Assembly (NCBI RefSeq): GCF_003585765.1
Contig: NZ_CP021235.1
Coordinates: forward strand, 124,001-188,000
Direction of reading: 5' to 3'
Length of the DNA: 64,000 bases
Source of the DNA: Pontibacter actiniarum
GTDB lineage: Bacteria; Bacteroidota; Bacteroidia; Cytophagales; Hymenobacteraceae
Shown: in pieces, positions 34,895 through 43,979 of the stretch
How positions within the stretch are numbered: the first letter of the stretch is position 1
Layout: every line of letters begins with the position of its first letter
The notes under the pieces: model-generated
Told to the model about the DNA's origin: nothing
The model's input: the letters and a program-made list of their open reading frames with translations, nothing else
The model's database searches: none
Position numbers and translations under genes: made by a program

Positions 34895-36148
34895 ATGGAG
34901 CTTAAGAGAGTCGTAGTTACTGGGTTAGGCGCACTCACGCCACTTGGAAATACCGTATCAGAATACTGGAACGGGTTGATCAACGGCGTGAGTGGCGCTG
35001 CGCCTATTACACGCTTTGATGCGAGCAAGTTTAAGACCCAGTTTGCCTGTGAGATAAAAGGGTACGATCCTGAAAAGTACTTTGATCGTAAAGAGGCTCG
35101 CAAAATGGACCTTTTTACACAGTTTGCGATGATTGTGGCCGATGAGGCTGTAAGCGACGCAATGCTGACTGAGGGGAGCTATGATCCTGACCGTGTAGGT
35201 GTGGTTTGGGGTTCTGGAATCGGGGGCTTGCGCACCTTCCAGGAAGAGTGTGTGAACTTTGCCAACGGCGACGGAACACCACGCTTCAACCCATTCTTCA
35301 TCCCTAAGATGATCGCCGACATCAGTGCCGGCCAGATCTCTATCAAGCATGGCTTCCGCGGGCCTAACTTCGTTACCGTATCTGCCTGTGCGTCTGCCAC
35401 TAACGCCATTATCGACTCCTTCAACTATATCCGCCTGGGTATGGCCGATGCGATCGTGACCGGCGGTTCTGAGGCTGCCGTAACAGAGGCTGGTATCGGT
35501 GGCTTTAACGCCCTGAAAGCCCTGTCTGAGCGCAACGACTCTCCAGCAACCGCTTCCCGCCCGTTTGACGCAGACCGCGATGGTTTTGTGCTGGGTGAAG
35601 GCGCCGGTGCCCTTATTCTGGAGGAGTACGAGCACGCCAAGGCGCGTGGCGCGAAGATATACGCCGAAATCATAGGCGGTGGCATGTCTGCCGATGCCTA
35701 TCACATCACGGCTCCACACCCTGAAGGCTTAGGCGCCCTGAACGTAATGAAAAACGTGCTGCGCGATGCCAACATCAAACCGGAGGAAGTTGACTACATC
35801 AACGTTCACGGTACTTCCACGCCGCTTGGCGACATCAGCGAGGTAAAAGCGATCCAGACTGTGTTTGGCGAGCATGCCTATGACCTGAACATCAGCTCTA
35901 CCAAGTCGATGACAGGCCACCTGCTGGGTGCCGCCGGTGCCATTGAGGCCATTGCTTCCATAATGGCTGTCCGCAACAACATTGTGCCGCCAACCATCAA
36001 CCACTTCACCGACGACGATAAGATCGACAACCGCCTGAACTTTACGTTCAATAAGGCGCAGGAGCGTGAAGTGAAAGTTGCCATGAGCAACACGTTTGGG
36101 TTCGGTGGTCACAACACCTCTGTTATATTCCGTCAATTGAACGATTAG
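34895..36148 (+). CDS. fabF: Beta-ketoacyl-ACP synthase II
   Basis: Elongates acyl-ACP with malonyl-ACP. The 417-residue enzyme has the catalytic Cys in VSACASATNAI and both His residues in HGTSTPLGD and SMTGHLLGAAG, followed by the gatekeeper-region FGFGGHN. Start ATG at 34895 (KRVVVTGLGALTPLG). Its stop overlaps the start of rnc by one base (TAGTG), so the two are coupled. Confidence 0.97.
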   Translation: MELKRVVVTGLGALTPLGNTVSEYWNGLINGVSGAAPITRFDASKFKTQFACEIKGYDPEKYFDRKEARKMDLFTQFAMIVADEAVSDAMLTEGSYDPDRVGVVWGSGIGGLRTFQEECVNFANGDGTPRFNPFFIPKMIADISAGQISIKHGFRGPNFVTVSACASATNAIIDSFNYIRLGMADAIVTGGSEAAVTEAGIGGFNALKALSERNDSPATASRPFDADRDGFVLGEGAGALILEEYEHAKARGAKIYAEIIGGGMSADAYHITAPHPEGLGALNVMKNVLRDANIKPEEVDYINVHGTSTPLGDISEVKAIQTVFGEHAYDLNISSTKSMTGHLLGAAGAIEAIASIMAVRNNIVPPTINHFTDDDKIDNRLNFTFNKAQEREVKVAMSNTFGFGGHNTSVIFRQLND

Positions 36149-36888
36149 TGTTTGGGCCTTTTAAACCAGTTCGGCGCGCTTACCACAGGTTATTTAACAA
36201 AGACAAGGTACTAGTACGCGCGCTCGCTGGCATTATTGGCAGTACACCCGATAATCTCCGCCTGTACAGACTTGCCCTGACGCACACGTCTTTTGCCCGG
36301 CAGACTGCTGCCGGCAAGCATGAGACGAACGAGCGCCTGGAGTTTTTGGGAGATGCGGTACTTGGTGCTGTGGTAGCAGAGCACCTGTTTAAGAAATTCC
36401 CTTACGAAGACGAGGGGTTTCTGACGGAAATCCGTTCGCGCATCGTAAACCGAGAGTCGCTGAACCAGATAGCCGTAAAGATCGGGCTTAACCTGCTGGT
36501 AAAGGTGGATACCTCCAACCACGGCATGCGCCATAAGTCGGTTAACGGCAATGCGCTGGAGGCACTGGTCGGGGCTATTTACCTGGACAAGGGCTACAAC
36601 ACCACGCGCATGTTTATCCTGAGCAAGCTGGTGAAGCCGCACGTGGACATACACAACCTAGTGAATACCACTGCCAACTTCAAAAGCAAGCTGATAGAGT
36701 GGGCGCAGAGCCAGAACCTGGAGATCCGCTTCGACATTATCAAGCGTAAGCAACAGGGCAACACCACCGAGTTTACCTCCGAAGTATACATCGACGACAA
36801 ACCCATTGCCGTAGGCATAGGCCTCTCCAAGAAAAAGGCTGACCAGGCTGCGGCCGAAAAAGGGCTGGAGGCGCTCAAGATTAGCTAG
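36148..36888 (+). CDS. rnc: Ribonuclease III
   Basis: Cleaves double-stranded RNA in rRNA and mRNA processing. The 246-residue protein shows the nuclease signature NERLEFLGDAVLGAV, a second acidic cluster ALEALVGAIYLDKG, and a C-terminal dsRNA-binding domain (FKSKLIEWAQSQ ... GLSKKKADQAAAEKGL). The start is GTG at 36148, overlapping the last base of the fabF stop; about 25 residues precede the usual family start. Confidence 0.95.
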   Translation: MFGPFKPVRRAYHRLFNKDKVLVRALAGIIGSTPDNLRLYRLALTHTSFARQTAAGKHETNERLEFLGDAVLGAVVAEHLFKKFPYEDEGFLTEIRSRIVNRESLNQIAVKIGLNLLVKVDTSNHGMRHKSVNGNALEALVGAIYLDKGYNTTRMFILSKLVKPHVDIHNLVNTTANFKSKLIEWAQSQNLEIRFDIIKRKQQGNTTEFTSEVYIDDKPIAVGIGLSKKKADQAAAEKGLEALKIS

Positions 36889-37043
36889 GGCATAGCGTAC
36901 TCCAGAACCTAAAATCCTCCTTAACCACACATTAGGAAAGGCCCTCTGTTGGCCTCTGCAGCTCATTTGTGAGAAATTTCACAAAATAGCCTGCTTTCTA
37001 TATAACCTATTTGCTACTGCTCCAGTATCTGCACAAAAGGTAT

Positions 37044-37379
37044 ATGGCATTGGCAAAGAGTAACATAGAGCAGATAATCGTATCGTTTTTGGCGGTTATT
37101 TTCCTGATAGTTTCTATCAGCTGTGTATCCTTTGAGAAAAAGCTGGTAGACACGCACGGCAAGAAAGCAGCCACCGCTTACAAGCTCGACCTGGACCCCA
37201 GCGACAAGGACGGCAAAGACCTGGCGTTTACCTTCCTGGCTGCTATAAGTATATTCTTGCTTGCCTTCCCAAAGCAAGCGTGCCGTGCCGTATTTAGTGA
37301 AGTATACCTGCTAAGGGTTATCCGCAAACTCTACATCCTCTTTCATAGCATCAAGGCCCATCTTCGGGCAACTCTGTAA
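37044..37379 (+). CDS. Hypothetical protein with two membrane segments
   Basis: From the ATG at 37044 the protein has 111 residues; the frame opens upstream at a TTG (37011) but MALAKSNIEQ is the natural start. Helix 1 is IIVSFLAVIFLIVSISCV, then a short Lys/Asp loop, then helix 2 LAFTFLAAISIFLLAF, then a basic tail. No family recognised. AAGTATA occurs twice near its 3' end (37257, 37300). Confidence 0.55.
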   Translation: MALAKSNIEQIIVSFLAVIFLIVSISCVSFEKKLVDTHGKKAATAYKLDLDPSDKDGKDLAFTFLAAISIFLLAFPKQACRAVFSEVYLLRVIRKLYILFHSIKAHLRATL

Positions 37380-37670
37380 CGTGTACCCGTGCCCGGTAAA
37401 GGCTGCACCCATAGCAGCAAAGGTGCTTTGGGTACCAACAAGAAAATCTTACCGCTACTTTTAACTAGTGCCACGGCTTTCGGCAGGTAGAGAAATCTGT
37501 TTGCTGTAGGCTCATGGCTGCTTCCCCTGTGTTGCTGCAGCTCCTGTGGCAATACATCTCCAGCGCCAGAGAATGCCTTGCAAGGCAGAGCCTCTGTAGC
37601 ACACTCCTGACCCGGCTGCTTATCAGGCCGGGTAACTCATCTTATCTAAAAACTAAACCTGTTAAATGCT
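37380..37670. other. Non-coding gap before the methyltransferase
   Basis: No supported gene. It contains a perfect palindrome TGCCTTGCAAGGCA (37574-37587) and a hairpin ACCCGGC/GCCGGGT (37610-37633); either could be a weak terminator or regulatory site. Confidence 0.5.
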
Positions 37671-38927
37671 ATGAACTGTCGGTTTTGCAAAGAGCCACTC
37701 TACAACAAATTTGTAGACCTTGTTAACTGCCCACCCTCCAATGCATTTTTAACCTATGAGCAGCTCAGCGAGCCGGAGCTATACTTTCCGCTTACAATCT
37801 ACGCCTGCGATACATGCCACCTGGTGCAGGTAGATGAGTACAAGAAGGCCAAAGAGATCTTTAACAGTGAGTATGTGTACTTTTCATCCTACTCCAAAAG
37901 CTGGGTAGAGCATGCGCGGCGCTATGTGGAGGCTATGATGGACCGCTTTGGGTACAACGAAGAGTCCCTGGTGATCGAGATTGCCTCTAATGACGGCTAC
38001 CTGTTGCAGCACTTCAGGAACAACGGCGTGCCGGTGCTGGGCATTGAGCCAACCCGCAACACGGCAGAGGTTGCCCTGGAGAAAGGCATCCCTACTATAA
38101 CGGAGTATTTCGGGGCAGGCTTTGCCCACGAGCTAAGTATAAAGCAGCAAAAGGCAAACCTGCTGATCGGCAACAACGTGCTGGCGCATGTGCCGGACAT
38201 CAACGACTTTGTGGAAGGCCTGAAAGTGGCGCTTCGTAAGCGTGGCGTCATCACCATGGAGTTTCCGCACCTGCTGCGGCTGGTAGAAGACTGCCAGTTC
38301 GACACTATCTACCATGAGCATTTCTCCTACCTCTCCTTCACCACGGTTAAAACGATTTTTGAGGCACATGCCCTGGAGATGTTCGATGTAGAGGAGGTGC
38401 CCACGCATGGTGGCTCGCTCAGGATATTTGCCAAGCATCTCAAAGACGATACCAGGCAGATAAGCCCGAAGGTGCAGGCCATGCTGGATAAAGAAGAGGC
38501 CGCAGGCATTAAAACAAGCGCGTACTACCTCGGCTTTCAGGAGCGGGTGGACACTAGTAAGTATGAGCTGCTGCAGTTCTTGCTGGACAAGAAGAAAGCA
38601 GGCAAAAAAGTGATCGGTTATGGGGCAGCGGCAAAAGGAAACACCCTGCTGAACTATGCCGGGATCAAAGGCAACGACCTCATTGAGTTTGTGGTGGATG
38701 CAGCTCCGTCCAAACAGGGAAAATACCTGCCGGGCAGCCACATTCCGGTGTGCGAGGAGGCTAACATTCGGGAGTTCGAGCCAGACTACATCATCATATT
38801 CCCGTGGAACCTGAAAGAGGAGGTGATGAACCAGCTAGCCTACGTGCAGGAGTGGGGGTGTACGTTTGTAACGTTTATACCTGCCTTGCACGTGTGTGAG
38901 CCAAAACCTCAGAAAGTTAATGTATAA
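37671..38927 (+). CDS. Zinc-binding C-methyltransferase (deoxysugar type)
   Basis: A 418-residue protein with three parts: an N-terminal zinc-binding domain (CRFC at 3-6, then ACDTCH about 45-50), a SAM-binding Rossmann domain (LVIEIASNDGYLLQHF, GIEPTRNTAEVA), and a C-terminal domain (KKVIGYGAAAKGNTLLNY, FVVDAAPSKQGKYLPGSHIPV). This layout is that of TylC3/NovU-like C-methyltransferases acting on nucleotide-linked keto-deoxysugars. HEHFSYLSF is the conserved catalytic segment. No other sugar gene is next to it. Confidence 0.88.
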   Translation: MNCRFCKEPLYNKFVDLVNCPPSNAFLTYEQLSEPELYFPLTIYACDTCHLVQVDEYKKAKEIFNSEYVYFSSYSKSWVEHARRYVEAMMDRFGYNEESLVIEIASNDGYLLQHFRNNGVPVLGIEPTRNTAEVALEKGIPTITEYFGAGFAHELSIKQQKANLLIGNNVLAHVPDINDFVEGLKVALRKRGVITMEFPHLLRLVEDCQFDTIYHEHFSYLSFTTVKTIFEAHALEMFDVEEVPTHGGSLRIFAKHLKDDTRQISPKVQAMLDKEEAAGIKTSAYYLGFQERVDTSKYELLQFLLDKKKAGKKVIGYGAAAKGNTLLNYAGIKGNDLIEFVVDAAPSKQGKYLPGSHIPVCEEANIREFEPDYIIIFPWNLKEEVMNQLAYVQEWGCTFVTFIPALHVCEPKPQKVNV

Positions 38928-38956
38928 TACCTGGCAGTTTTACTATTTACCCCTCG

Positions 38957-38992
38957 GGCAGGCCTTGCTTTAAGTAAGGCTTGCCTTTTTTT
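38957..38992 (+). terminator. Terminator of the C-methyltransferase
   Basis: GGCAGGCCTTGCTT pairs with AAGTAAGGCTTGCC (two mismatches) followed by seven T. Confidence 0.8.
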
Positions 38993-39161
38993 GTTTTGCG
39001 GCTCTGCGTCTCCACTGTGCCAGGTACAGGCCGATGGGGTTGGTGGGCTCTCCCGGCACAACCGCTGCGTAGGGCATTATATGCAACAATTCAGGTATTC
39101 TGTGTTCAAAATTAAAATCCTGCACTTAACTTGCCCCCCTATATATGCGTTATAAACCCCT

Positions 39162-41048
39162 ATGGAAGAAACGAGATTAATGCTGGCTGCGGCTGCCCTA
39201 AACCAAACACCAATGGACTGGGCAGGTAACCTGCAAAACATACAAACTGCCATAAACGAGGCAAAGCAAAACAACACAGACCTCCTGCTTTTACCCGAGC
39301 TGGCCATTACAGGCTACGGCTGCGAAGACATGTTCCTGAGCCCCTGGCTTTCGGAGATGGCCTTTAACCAGCTGCTCCAGGTAAAGGACATGTGTGACGG
39401 TATTACGGTGGCGGTAGGCCTGCCTGTTTTCCTGAACATGCGTGTCTATAATACTGCCTGTGTTATCAGGAACAAAGAGATCATTGGCTTTACGGCCAAG
39501 CAGTTTCTGGCTAACGATGGCGTGCACTACGAGCCGCGCTGGTTTACGCCATGGCCGGCCAACGAAGTGCAGGAGTTTGAAATGCTGGGGCAGAAGTACA
39601 GCATTGGCGATATTGTGTATGAAGAGCAGGGCGTAAAGTATGCCTTTGAGATTTGCGAGGATGCCTGGCGCCCGAACCGCCCGGCAGAGCGGCACATGCC
39701 CAAAGGCGTGCAGCTTATACTTAACCCGAGCGCCAGCCACTTTGCCCTGAGCAAAACGGATGTGCGCTACAGGCTGGTGGTGGATGCCTCTAAGAAGTAC
39801 CAGTGCGCCTACATGTACGCCAACCTGTTAGGCAACGAGGCAGGCCGCATGATCTACGATGGCGAGGTGCTTATTGCGCAGAACGGAAAGCTGATCCGCC
39901 GGAATGAGCTGCTGTGCTTTAAGGACGTGGACATGGAGTGTGCGGAAGTGTGCTTCTCGGATAACCCGGAGATAGCCGAGGTGATAGAGTACCTGCCGCC
40001 AATTGATGAGAACAAAGAAGTGATTGCCGCGCTGAGCCTGGCCCTGTTCGACTACATGCGCAAAAGCCGCAGCCGGGGCTTCGTGCTGTCGCTGAGTGGC
40101 GGCGCCGACTCCTCTCTGTGCGCTGTGGCGGTGGCGGAGATGGTGCGCAGAGGCGTAGAGAGCCTGGGGCGCGAGGCATTTGTGGAGAAGGCCCTGTTTT
40201 TCTCAGCCGAAGACAAGGCCCGCATTGCTCAGCTGCCGCAGGAGGAGGCACAGAAAGCCATTGTTAACAAGCTCCTGACCTGCGCTTACCAAGGCACAGT
40301 AAACTCTTCCGACGACACCTATACTTCTGCCAAAGAGCTGGCCGACTCCATCGGGGCCAGGTTCTACAACTGGACGATTGACGAGGAGGTGAAGGGGTAC
40401 ATCGGCAAGATAGAGCACGCCCTAGGCCGGAAGTTAACATGGGAGCAGGACGACATCACGCTGCAGAACATACAGGCCCGTGTGCGTGCGCCCGGCATCT
40501 GGATGCTGGCTAACATACAGTACGCGCTGCTGATGGCCACCTCTAACCGCAGCGAAGCCTCTGTGGGCTATGCTACCATGGACGGGGACACGGCGGGTAG
40601 TATTTCACCCATCGCAGGTATAGACAAAGCGTTTATCCGGCAGTTTCTGGTGTGGGCGCAGCAGGAGCTGGGCTATACCGGCCTGCAGTATGTGAACAAC
40701 CTGCAGCCGAGCGCCGAGCTGCGGCCGTCTGAAGAGGAGCAGACCGACGAGAAGGACCTGATGCCTTACGAGGTGCTGAACCAGATAGAGCGGCTTGCCT
40801 TCCATGACCGCTATTCGCCGGAGGAGGTGTACACGATTCTGCTGGAGCAGCAAGTAGCCCAGGCGGAAGTGCTGAAAGCCTGGATCACGAAGTTCTATAG
40901 CCTGTGGAGCCGCAACCAGTGGAAACGCGAGCGCTACGCACCGGCCTTCCACCTGGACGACTACAACGTGGACCCACGCAGCTGGCTGCGCTTCCCGATC
41001 CTGAGCGGAGGCTTTAGAGAGGAACTTAAGCGGGTGCAGGATAAGTAA
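39162..41048 (+). CDS. nadE: Glutamine-dependent NAD+ synthetase
   Basis: Amidates nicotinate adenine dinucleotide to NAD+, taking ammonia from glutamine. The 628-residue protein fuses an N-terminal nitrilase-type amidase (catalytic Cys165 in EICEDAW; Glu in LLLPELAITGYG) to a C-terminal synthetase with the P-loop SLSGGADSS at 312-318. Both domains look intact, so it does not need external ammonia. Start ATG 39162; monocistronic, ending in a strong terminator. TATACTT occurs at 39716 and 40320. Confidence 0.96.
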   Translation: MEETRLMLAAAALNQTPMDWAGNLQNIQTAINEAKQNNTDLLLLPELAITGYGCEDMFLSPWLSEMAFNQLLQVKDMCDGITVAVGLPVFLNMRVYNTACVIRNKEIIGFTAKQFLANDGVHYEPRWFTPWPANEVQEFEMLGQKYSIGDIVYEEQGVKYAFEICEDAWRPNRPAERHMPKGVQLILNPSASHFALSKTDVRYRLVVDASKKYQCAYMYANLLGNEAGRMIYDGEVLIAQNGKLIRRNELLCFKDVDMECAEVCFSDNPEIAEVIEYLPPIDENKEVIAALSLALFDYMRKSRSRGFVLSLSGGADSSLCAVAVAEMVRRGVESLGREAFVEKALFFSAEDKARIAQLPQEEAQKAIVNKLLTCAYQGTVNSSDDTYTSAKELADSIGARFYNWTIDEEVKGYIGKIEHALGRKLTWEQDDITLQNIQARVRAPGIWMLANIQYALLMATSNRSEASVGYATMDGDTAGSISPIAGIDKAFIRQFLVWAQQELGYTGLQYVNNLQPSAELRPSEEEQTDEKDLMPYEVLNQIERLAFHDRYSPEEVYTILLEQQVAQAEVLKAWITKFYSLWSRNQWKRERYAPAFHLDDYNVDPRSWLRFPILSGGFREELKRVQDK

Positions 41049-41073
41049 GCATAAAGCTAAACGTAGCGTAGCA

Positions 41074-41107
41074 CAGCAGGCGCTGCCCTACCAGGCAGCG
41101 CCTGCTG
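41074..41107 (+). terminator. Terminator of nadE
   Basis: CAGCAGGCGCTGCC pairs with GGCAGCGCCTGCTG across a short loop; it lies six bases from the end of the convergent SdpI-like gene. Confidence 0.8.
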
Positions 41108-41112
41108 TGTGT

Positions 41113-41442
41113 TTACCGGTTGCCGTACTTTCGTTTGAGGTGCTCGTTGGTGAGCAGAATGCTGCCCATAAACAGCGGGAGCATGAGCCCGGCCAGCACA
41201 AGTATACTTGCAGGCACCTGCAGCAGGAGGTGGCACAGCCAGCCGGCCAGCACCGAGACAACGCCGGTGCCAACAATGAGGCGGGCATAGTAGCGGTTGC
41301 CCTCACGCCAGTTTTCGGGGCTGCGCATGGAGTAGTGCGTACGGAAACCGTAGAACCAGTTGATGTGCCGCGGCGGCCAGGCCTGCAGAACAAGGCCGAT
41401 CAGTAGCACGAGCAGGCCGGGCAAAAGGTGCAGAAACAACAT
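41113..41442 (-). CDS. SdpI-family membrane protein
   Basis: A 109-residue protein with three helices. The sequence between helices 1 and 2, NWFYGFRTHYSMRSPENWREGN, is the SdpI-family signature (G-x-R-T...S...W...N); SdpI of Bacillus protects from the SdpC toxin, but most homologues have no known role. AAGTATACTT, an overlap of both orientations of the recurrent heptamer, sits at 41200-41209. Confidence 0.8.
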   Translation of the reverse strand: MLFLHLLPGLLVLLIGLVLQAWPPRHINWFYGFRTHYSMRSPENWREGNRYYARLIVGTGVVSVLAGWLCHLLLQVPASILVLAGLMLPLFMGSILLTNEHLKRKYGNR

Positions 41443-41516
41443 GGGCTAAAATTTAAGCAGCGGTGGTACAACACGAATGGGCAGCATCTTACGTTTTTTC
41501 GGTGAGCGATTTATCG

Positions 41517-41524
41517 TAACTTTG
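41517..41524 (+). promoter_or_regulatory. -7 box of lgt
   Basis: TAACTTTG matches TAnnTTTG 19 bases before the lgt ATG; a TTTTTT tract lies near the -33 position. Confidence 0.45.
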
Positions 41525-41543
41525 GCAGATAAGCATCACCTCT

Positions 41544-42395
41544 ATGAACATACTAAACTATATCCTCTGGAATGTTGATCCGGACATTTTCAGCATCGGG
41601 CCACTCACCATTCGCTGGTACGGCCTGCTTTTCGCGCTGGGCTTTGTCTTCGGTCAGCGTATCCTAACCAAGATATACGTAGCCGAAGGCCGCACCGAGG
41701 GCGACGTGGACGTGATTACGCTGTACATGATCATCGGTACCGTAATCGGGGCACGCCTGGGCCATACCTTGTTCTACGCCCCGGATTACTACCTGAGCAA
41801 CCCCATCGAGATACTGAAGATATGGGAGGGCGGCCTGGCGAGCCACGGCGCTACCATTGGCATTCTCTTCGCGCTGTGGCTGTTCAGCAGAAAACAGAAG
41901 TTCGACTACATGTGGGTGCTGGACCGCATCGTGATTGTGGTAGCCCTGGGCGGTGCCCTTATTCGTATGGGTAACCTGATGAACTCAGAGATCATTGGCC
42001 GCCCGACAGACGTGCCGTGGGCTTTTGAGTTTGTGCGCCTGGGCGAGAACCCGGTGGTGCCGCGCCACCCGACGCAGCTCTACGAGTCGTTGAGTGTGTT
42101 TGCGCTGTTTGTGCTGCTGTACTGGCTGTGGAGCAAGTATAAGAGCGCCCTGCCGAAGGGCCTGCTGTTCGGCATCTTTGTAACGGCTCTGTTCACGTTC
42201 CGTTTTCTGGTGGAGTTCCTGAAAGAGAACCAGGAGGCCTTTGAGGATAACCTGACGCTGAACATGGGGCAGATCCTGAGTATCCCTCTCATTATTGCTG
42301 GCCTGTTCATTCTCTTTAGGGTGTGGCAAAACCCAACGCCGGCGCTGCCCGGTGGCCGCCTGCCAGAGAAGGAGAAAGAGAAGAGGAAAGTATAA
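41544..42395 (+). CDS. lgt: Prolipoprotein diacylglyceryl transferase
   Basis: Inner-membrane enzyme that adds diacylglycerol to the lipobox Cys of prolipoproteins, needed by the many lipoproteins in this window. The 283-residue protein has about seven helices, the signature GGALIRMGNLMNSEIIGRPT (with the essential Arg and Asn), WYGLLFALGF, and HPTQLYES. A Lys/Arg-rich C-terminal tail (EKEKEKRKV) extends past the last helix. Two AAGTATA copies overlap its stop codon region (42388, 42398). Confidence 0.96.
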   Translation: MNILNYILWNVDPDIFSIGPLTIRWYGLLFALGFVFGQRILTKIYVAEGRTEGDVDVITLYMIIGTVIGARLGHTLFYAPDYYLSNPIEILKIWEGGLASHGATIGILFALWLFSRKQKFDYMWVLDRIVIVVALGGALIRMGNLMNSEIIGRPTDVPWAFEFVRLGENPVVPRHPTQLYESLSVFALFVLLYWLWSKYKSALPKGLLFGIFVTALFTFRFLVEFLKENQEAFEDNLTLNMGQILSIPLIIAGLFILFRVWQNPTPALPGGRLPEKEKEKRKV

Positions 42396-42411
42396 GCAAG
42401 TATAAAAAGTA

Positions 42412-42451
42412 AGCGACATCCCCTTTTGCCACGGCAGGAGGGGATGTCGCT
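42412..42451 (+). terminator. Terminator of lgt
   Basis: AGCGACATCCCC pairs with GGGGATGTCGCT, then TTTTAAA; two AAGTATA copies lie just upstream. Confidence 0.85.
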
Positions 42452-42464
42452 TTTTAAATGGTGC

Positions 42465-43307
42465 CTACAGTGGGAAGTAGTACAGGTTGCCGCCCTCGCT
42501 GGTAAGCACCAGCCTGTTGTTGCCCTCAAAGGCCACGGCTTCTGTCTGGCCCGCGTCATCCAGTTTCTGCTTCTCATACTGGCCTTCGTAGAACTTGTCC
42601 GGGCTGCTATAGCCCCGGAAGAGGTGCAGTTCCTCTTCACTCACAAGGGCCACTGTCTTGCCGTCGGGGCTGATGGCGGCCCCCGTTACCAAAGCCTTTA
42701 AGTTGTGGCTGCCAATGAGACGGGCTTTGTAGGTGCCGGGCTGGTCGGGTAGCTGGTACACTTTGGCGGTTTCGCCACGCCCGCGGTCTTTGGAGATGAG
42801 GTATAGTTTGCCGTTGCTCCAGAAGATGGCTTCGCTGTCGAAGTTGCGCTGCTTCTTCTTGGGCGGGTAAGCTGTCTGGTCTTCGTAGGAGAACCGGATC
42901 GCCTGCACCTGCTCCGGCCGCTCAGGGTGAAGTTTGTACACAGCCAATTCCCGTCGGTCATTTTCATTGTTGCCCGTATCAGCTATGTAAATGTTGCCCT
43001 CCGCATCCTGTGTCAGGTCTTCCCAGTCTACGTTTGGCAGCCTGAGCGAGATTGTCTGCTGCAGCTTGCCCTGTGCGTTCAGGAGGTAGAGGTTGGGGCT
43101 GTTGCCGGCATCGTTGTGCGTTAGGTACTGGCCCTGCCCCAGCACCGCCAGCCCGGAGCTTTCGTTCACCTCGCGGGGGAGGGAGGCCAGTTTTTCCAGC
43201 CCGTTAGCGGCGGCGGCTTCATGAAGGAAGAGCTCGTCGCGGAAAATAAGCAGCATCAAGCCAACAAGCGTAACAAAGAGTACAGTAGTCTTTAGCATCA
43301 GTTTCAT
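42465..43307 (-). CDS. Exported beta-propeller-like protein
   Basis: The start is placed at the Met at 43307 (MKLMLKTTVLFVTLVG), giving 280 residues with a signal anchor; the frame is open 46 residues upstream without support. The mature part shows repeated propeller-blade features: ESSGLAVLGQGQYLTHNDAGN, NVDWEDLTQDAEGNIYIADTGNN, NFDSEAIFWSNGKLYLISKD and TGAAISPDGKTVALVSE. The DWEDLT...IYIADTGNN pattern resembles esterase-like phytase/SdiA-regulated propellers. Function unknown; divergent from the VOC protein. Confidence 0.75.
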   Translation of the reverse strand: MKLMLKTTVLFVTLVGLMLLIFRDELFLHEAAAANGLEKLASLPREVNESSGLAVLGQGQYLTHNDAGNSPNLYLLNAQGKLQQTISLRLPNVDWEDLTQDAEGNIYIADTGNNENDRRELAVYKLHPERPEQVQAIRFSYEDQTAYPPKKKQRNFDSEAIFWSNGKLYLISKDRGRGETAKVYQLPDQPGTYKARLIGSHNLKALVTGAAISPDGKTVALVSEEELHLFRGYSSPDKFYEGQYEKQKLDDAGQTEAVAFEGNNRLVLTSEGGNLYYFPL

Positions 43308-43434
43308 GTAAATAGTGTAGTTGCGGGGCTGTAGTATAAACGTGAAGCGCTGCGCCACGTTAAGAGAAAATGCATAAAAAGGCTGCAACACTGCCTGTAA
43401 AGCGGCGCGATAAGTAAAAAGAAAATACAAGGCC

Positions 43435-43833
43435 ATGGAGATCAAGAAGATAAAGGAAACCTGCCTCTATGTTAAGGACCTGGCGGAAAGCAAGCGGTTC
43501 TACGGCGAGAAGCTAGGCTTTAAGACGATAGGCGAGGTGAAGGACCGGCACGTGTTCTTTCGGGCGGGTGCTTCTGTACTGCTGTGTTTTAACCCGGAGG
43601 CATCAAAGAAAGGGGGCACCCTGCCGCCCCACTTTGGGGGAGGGCAACTGCACCTGGCGTTTGAGGTAAGCAAAGAGGAGTACCAGCCCTGGAAGGAGAA
43701 AGTTGCAGCGTTGGGAGTTGAGATAGAGCAGGAGTTTGATTGGGGCGGCGGCTTTCTGTCTTTTTACTTCCGCGACCCGGACGAGCACCTGCTGGAGGTG
43801 GTGATGGAAGGCATGTGGGAGCGGGGGGCGTAG
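43435..43833 (+). CDS. VOC (glyoxalase/bleomycin-resistance) family protein
   Basis: A 132-residue protein made of two beta-alpha-beta-beta-beta units: KETCLYVKDLAESKRFYGEKLGF opens the first, QLHLAFEVSKEEY the second, and SFYFRDPDEHLLEVV closes it. Glu and His residues at these strand ends are the usual metal ligands. Activity may be glyoxalase-, dioxygenase- or resistance-like; sequence does not decide. Confidence 0.88.
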   Translation: MEIKKIKETCLYVKDLAESKRFYGEKLGFKTIGEVKDRHVFFRAGASVLLCFNPEASKKGGTLPPHFGGGQLHLAFEVSKEEYQPWKEKVAALGVEIEQEFDWGGGFLSFYFRDPDEHLLEVVMEGMWERGA

Positions 43834-43979
43834 CGCGGCTGTAGCGCCCAGGATGAAAAGTATAGGCGCTGCTGTGCTCAATATCTCTGTTTTCAGTCGT
43901 TACTAAGGAGCTGCAGCAGCTCTGTTCTGCTGAGGTTTCCCCGTCATCGTAGAAATATGGGCACTTTGAACGACCGGGA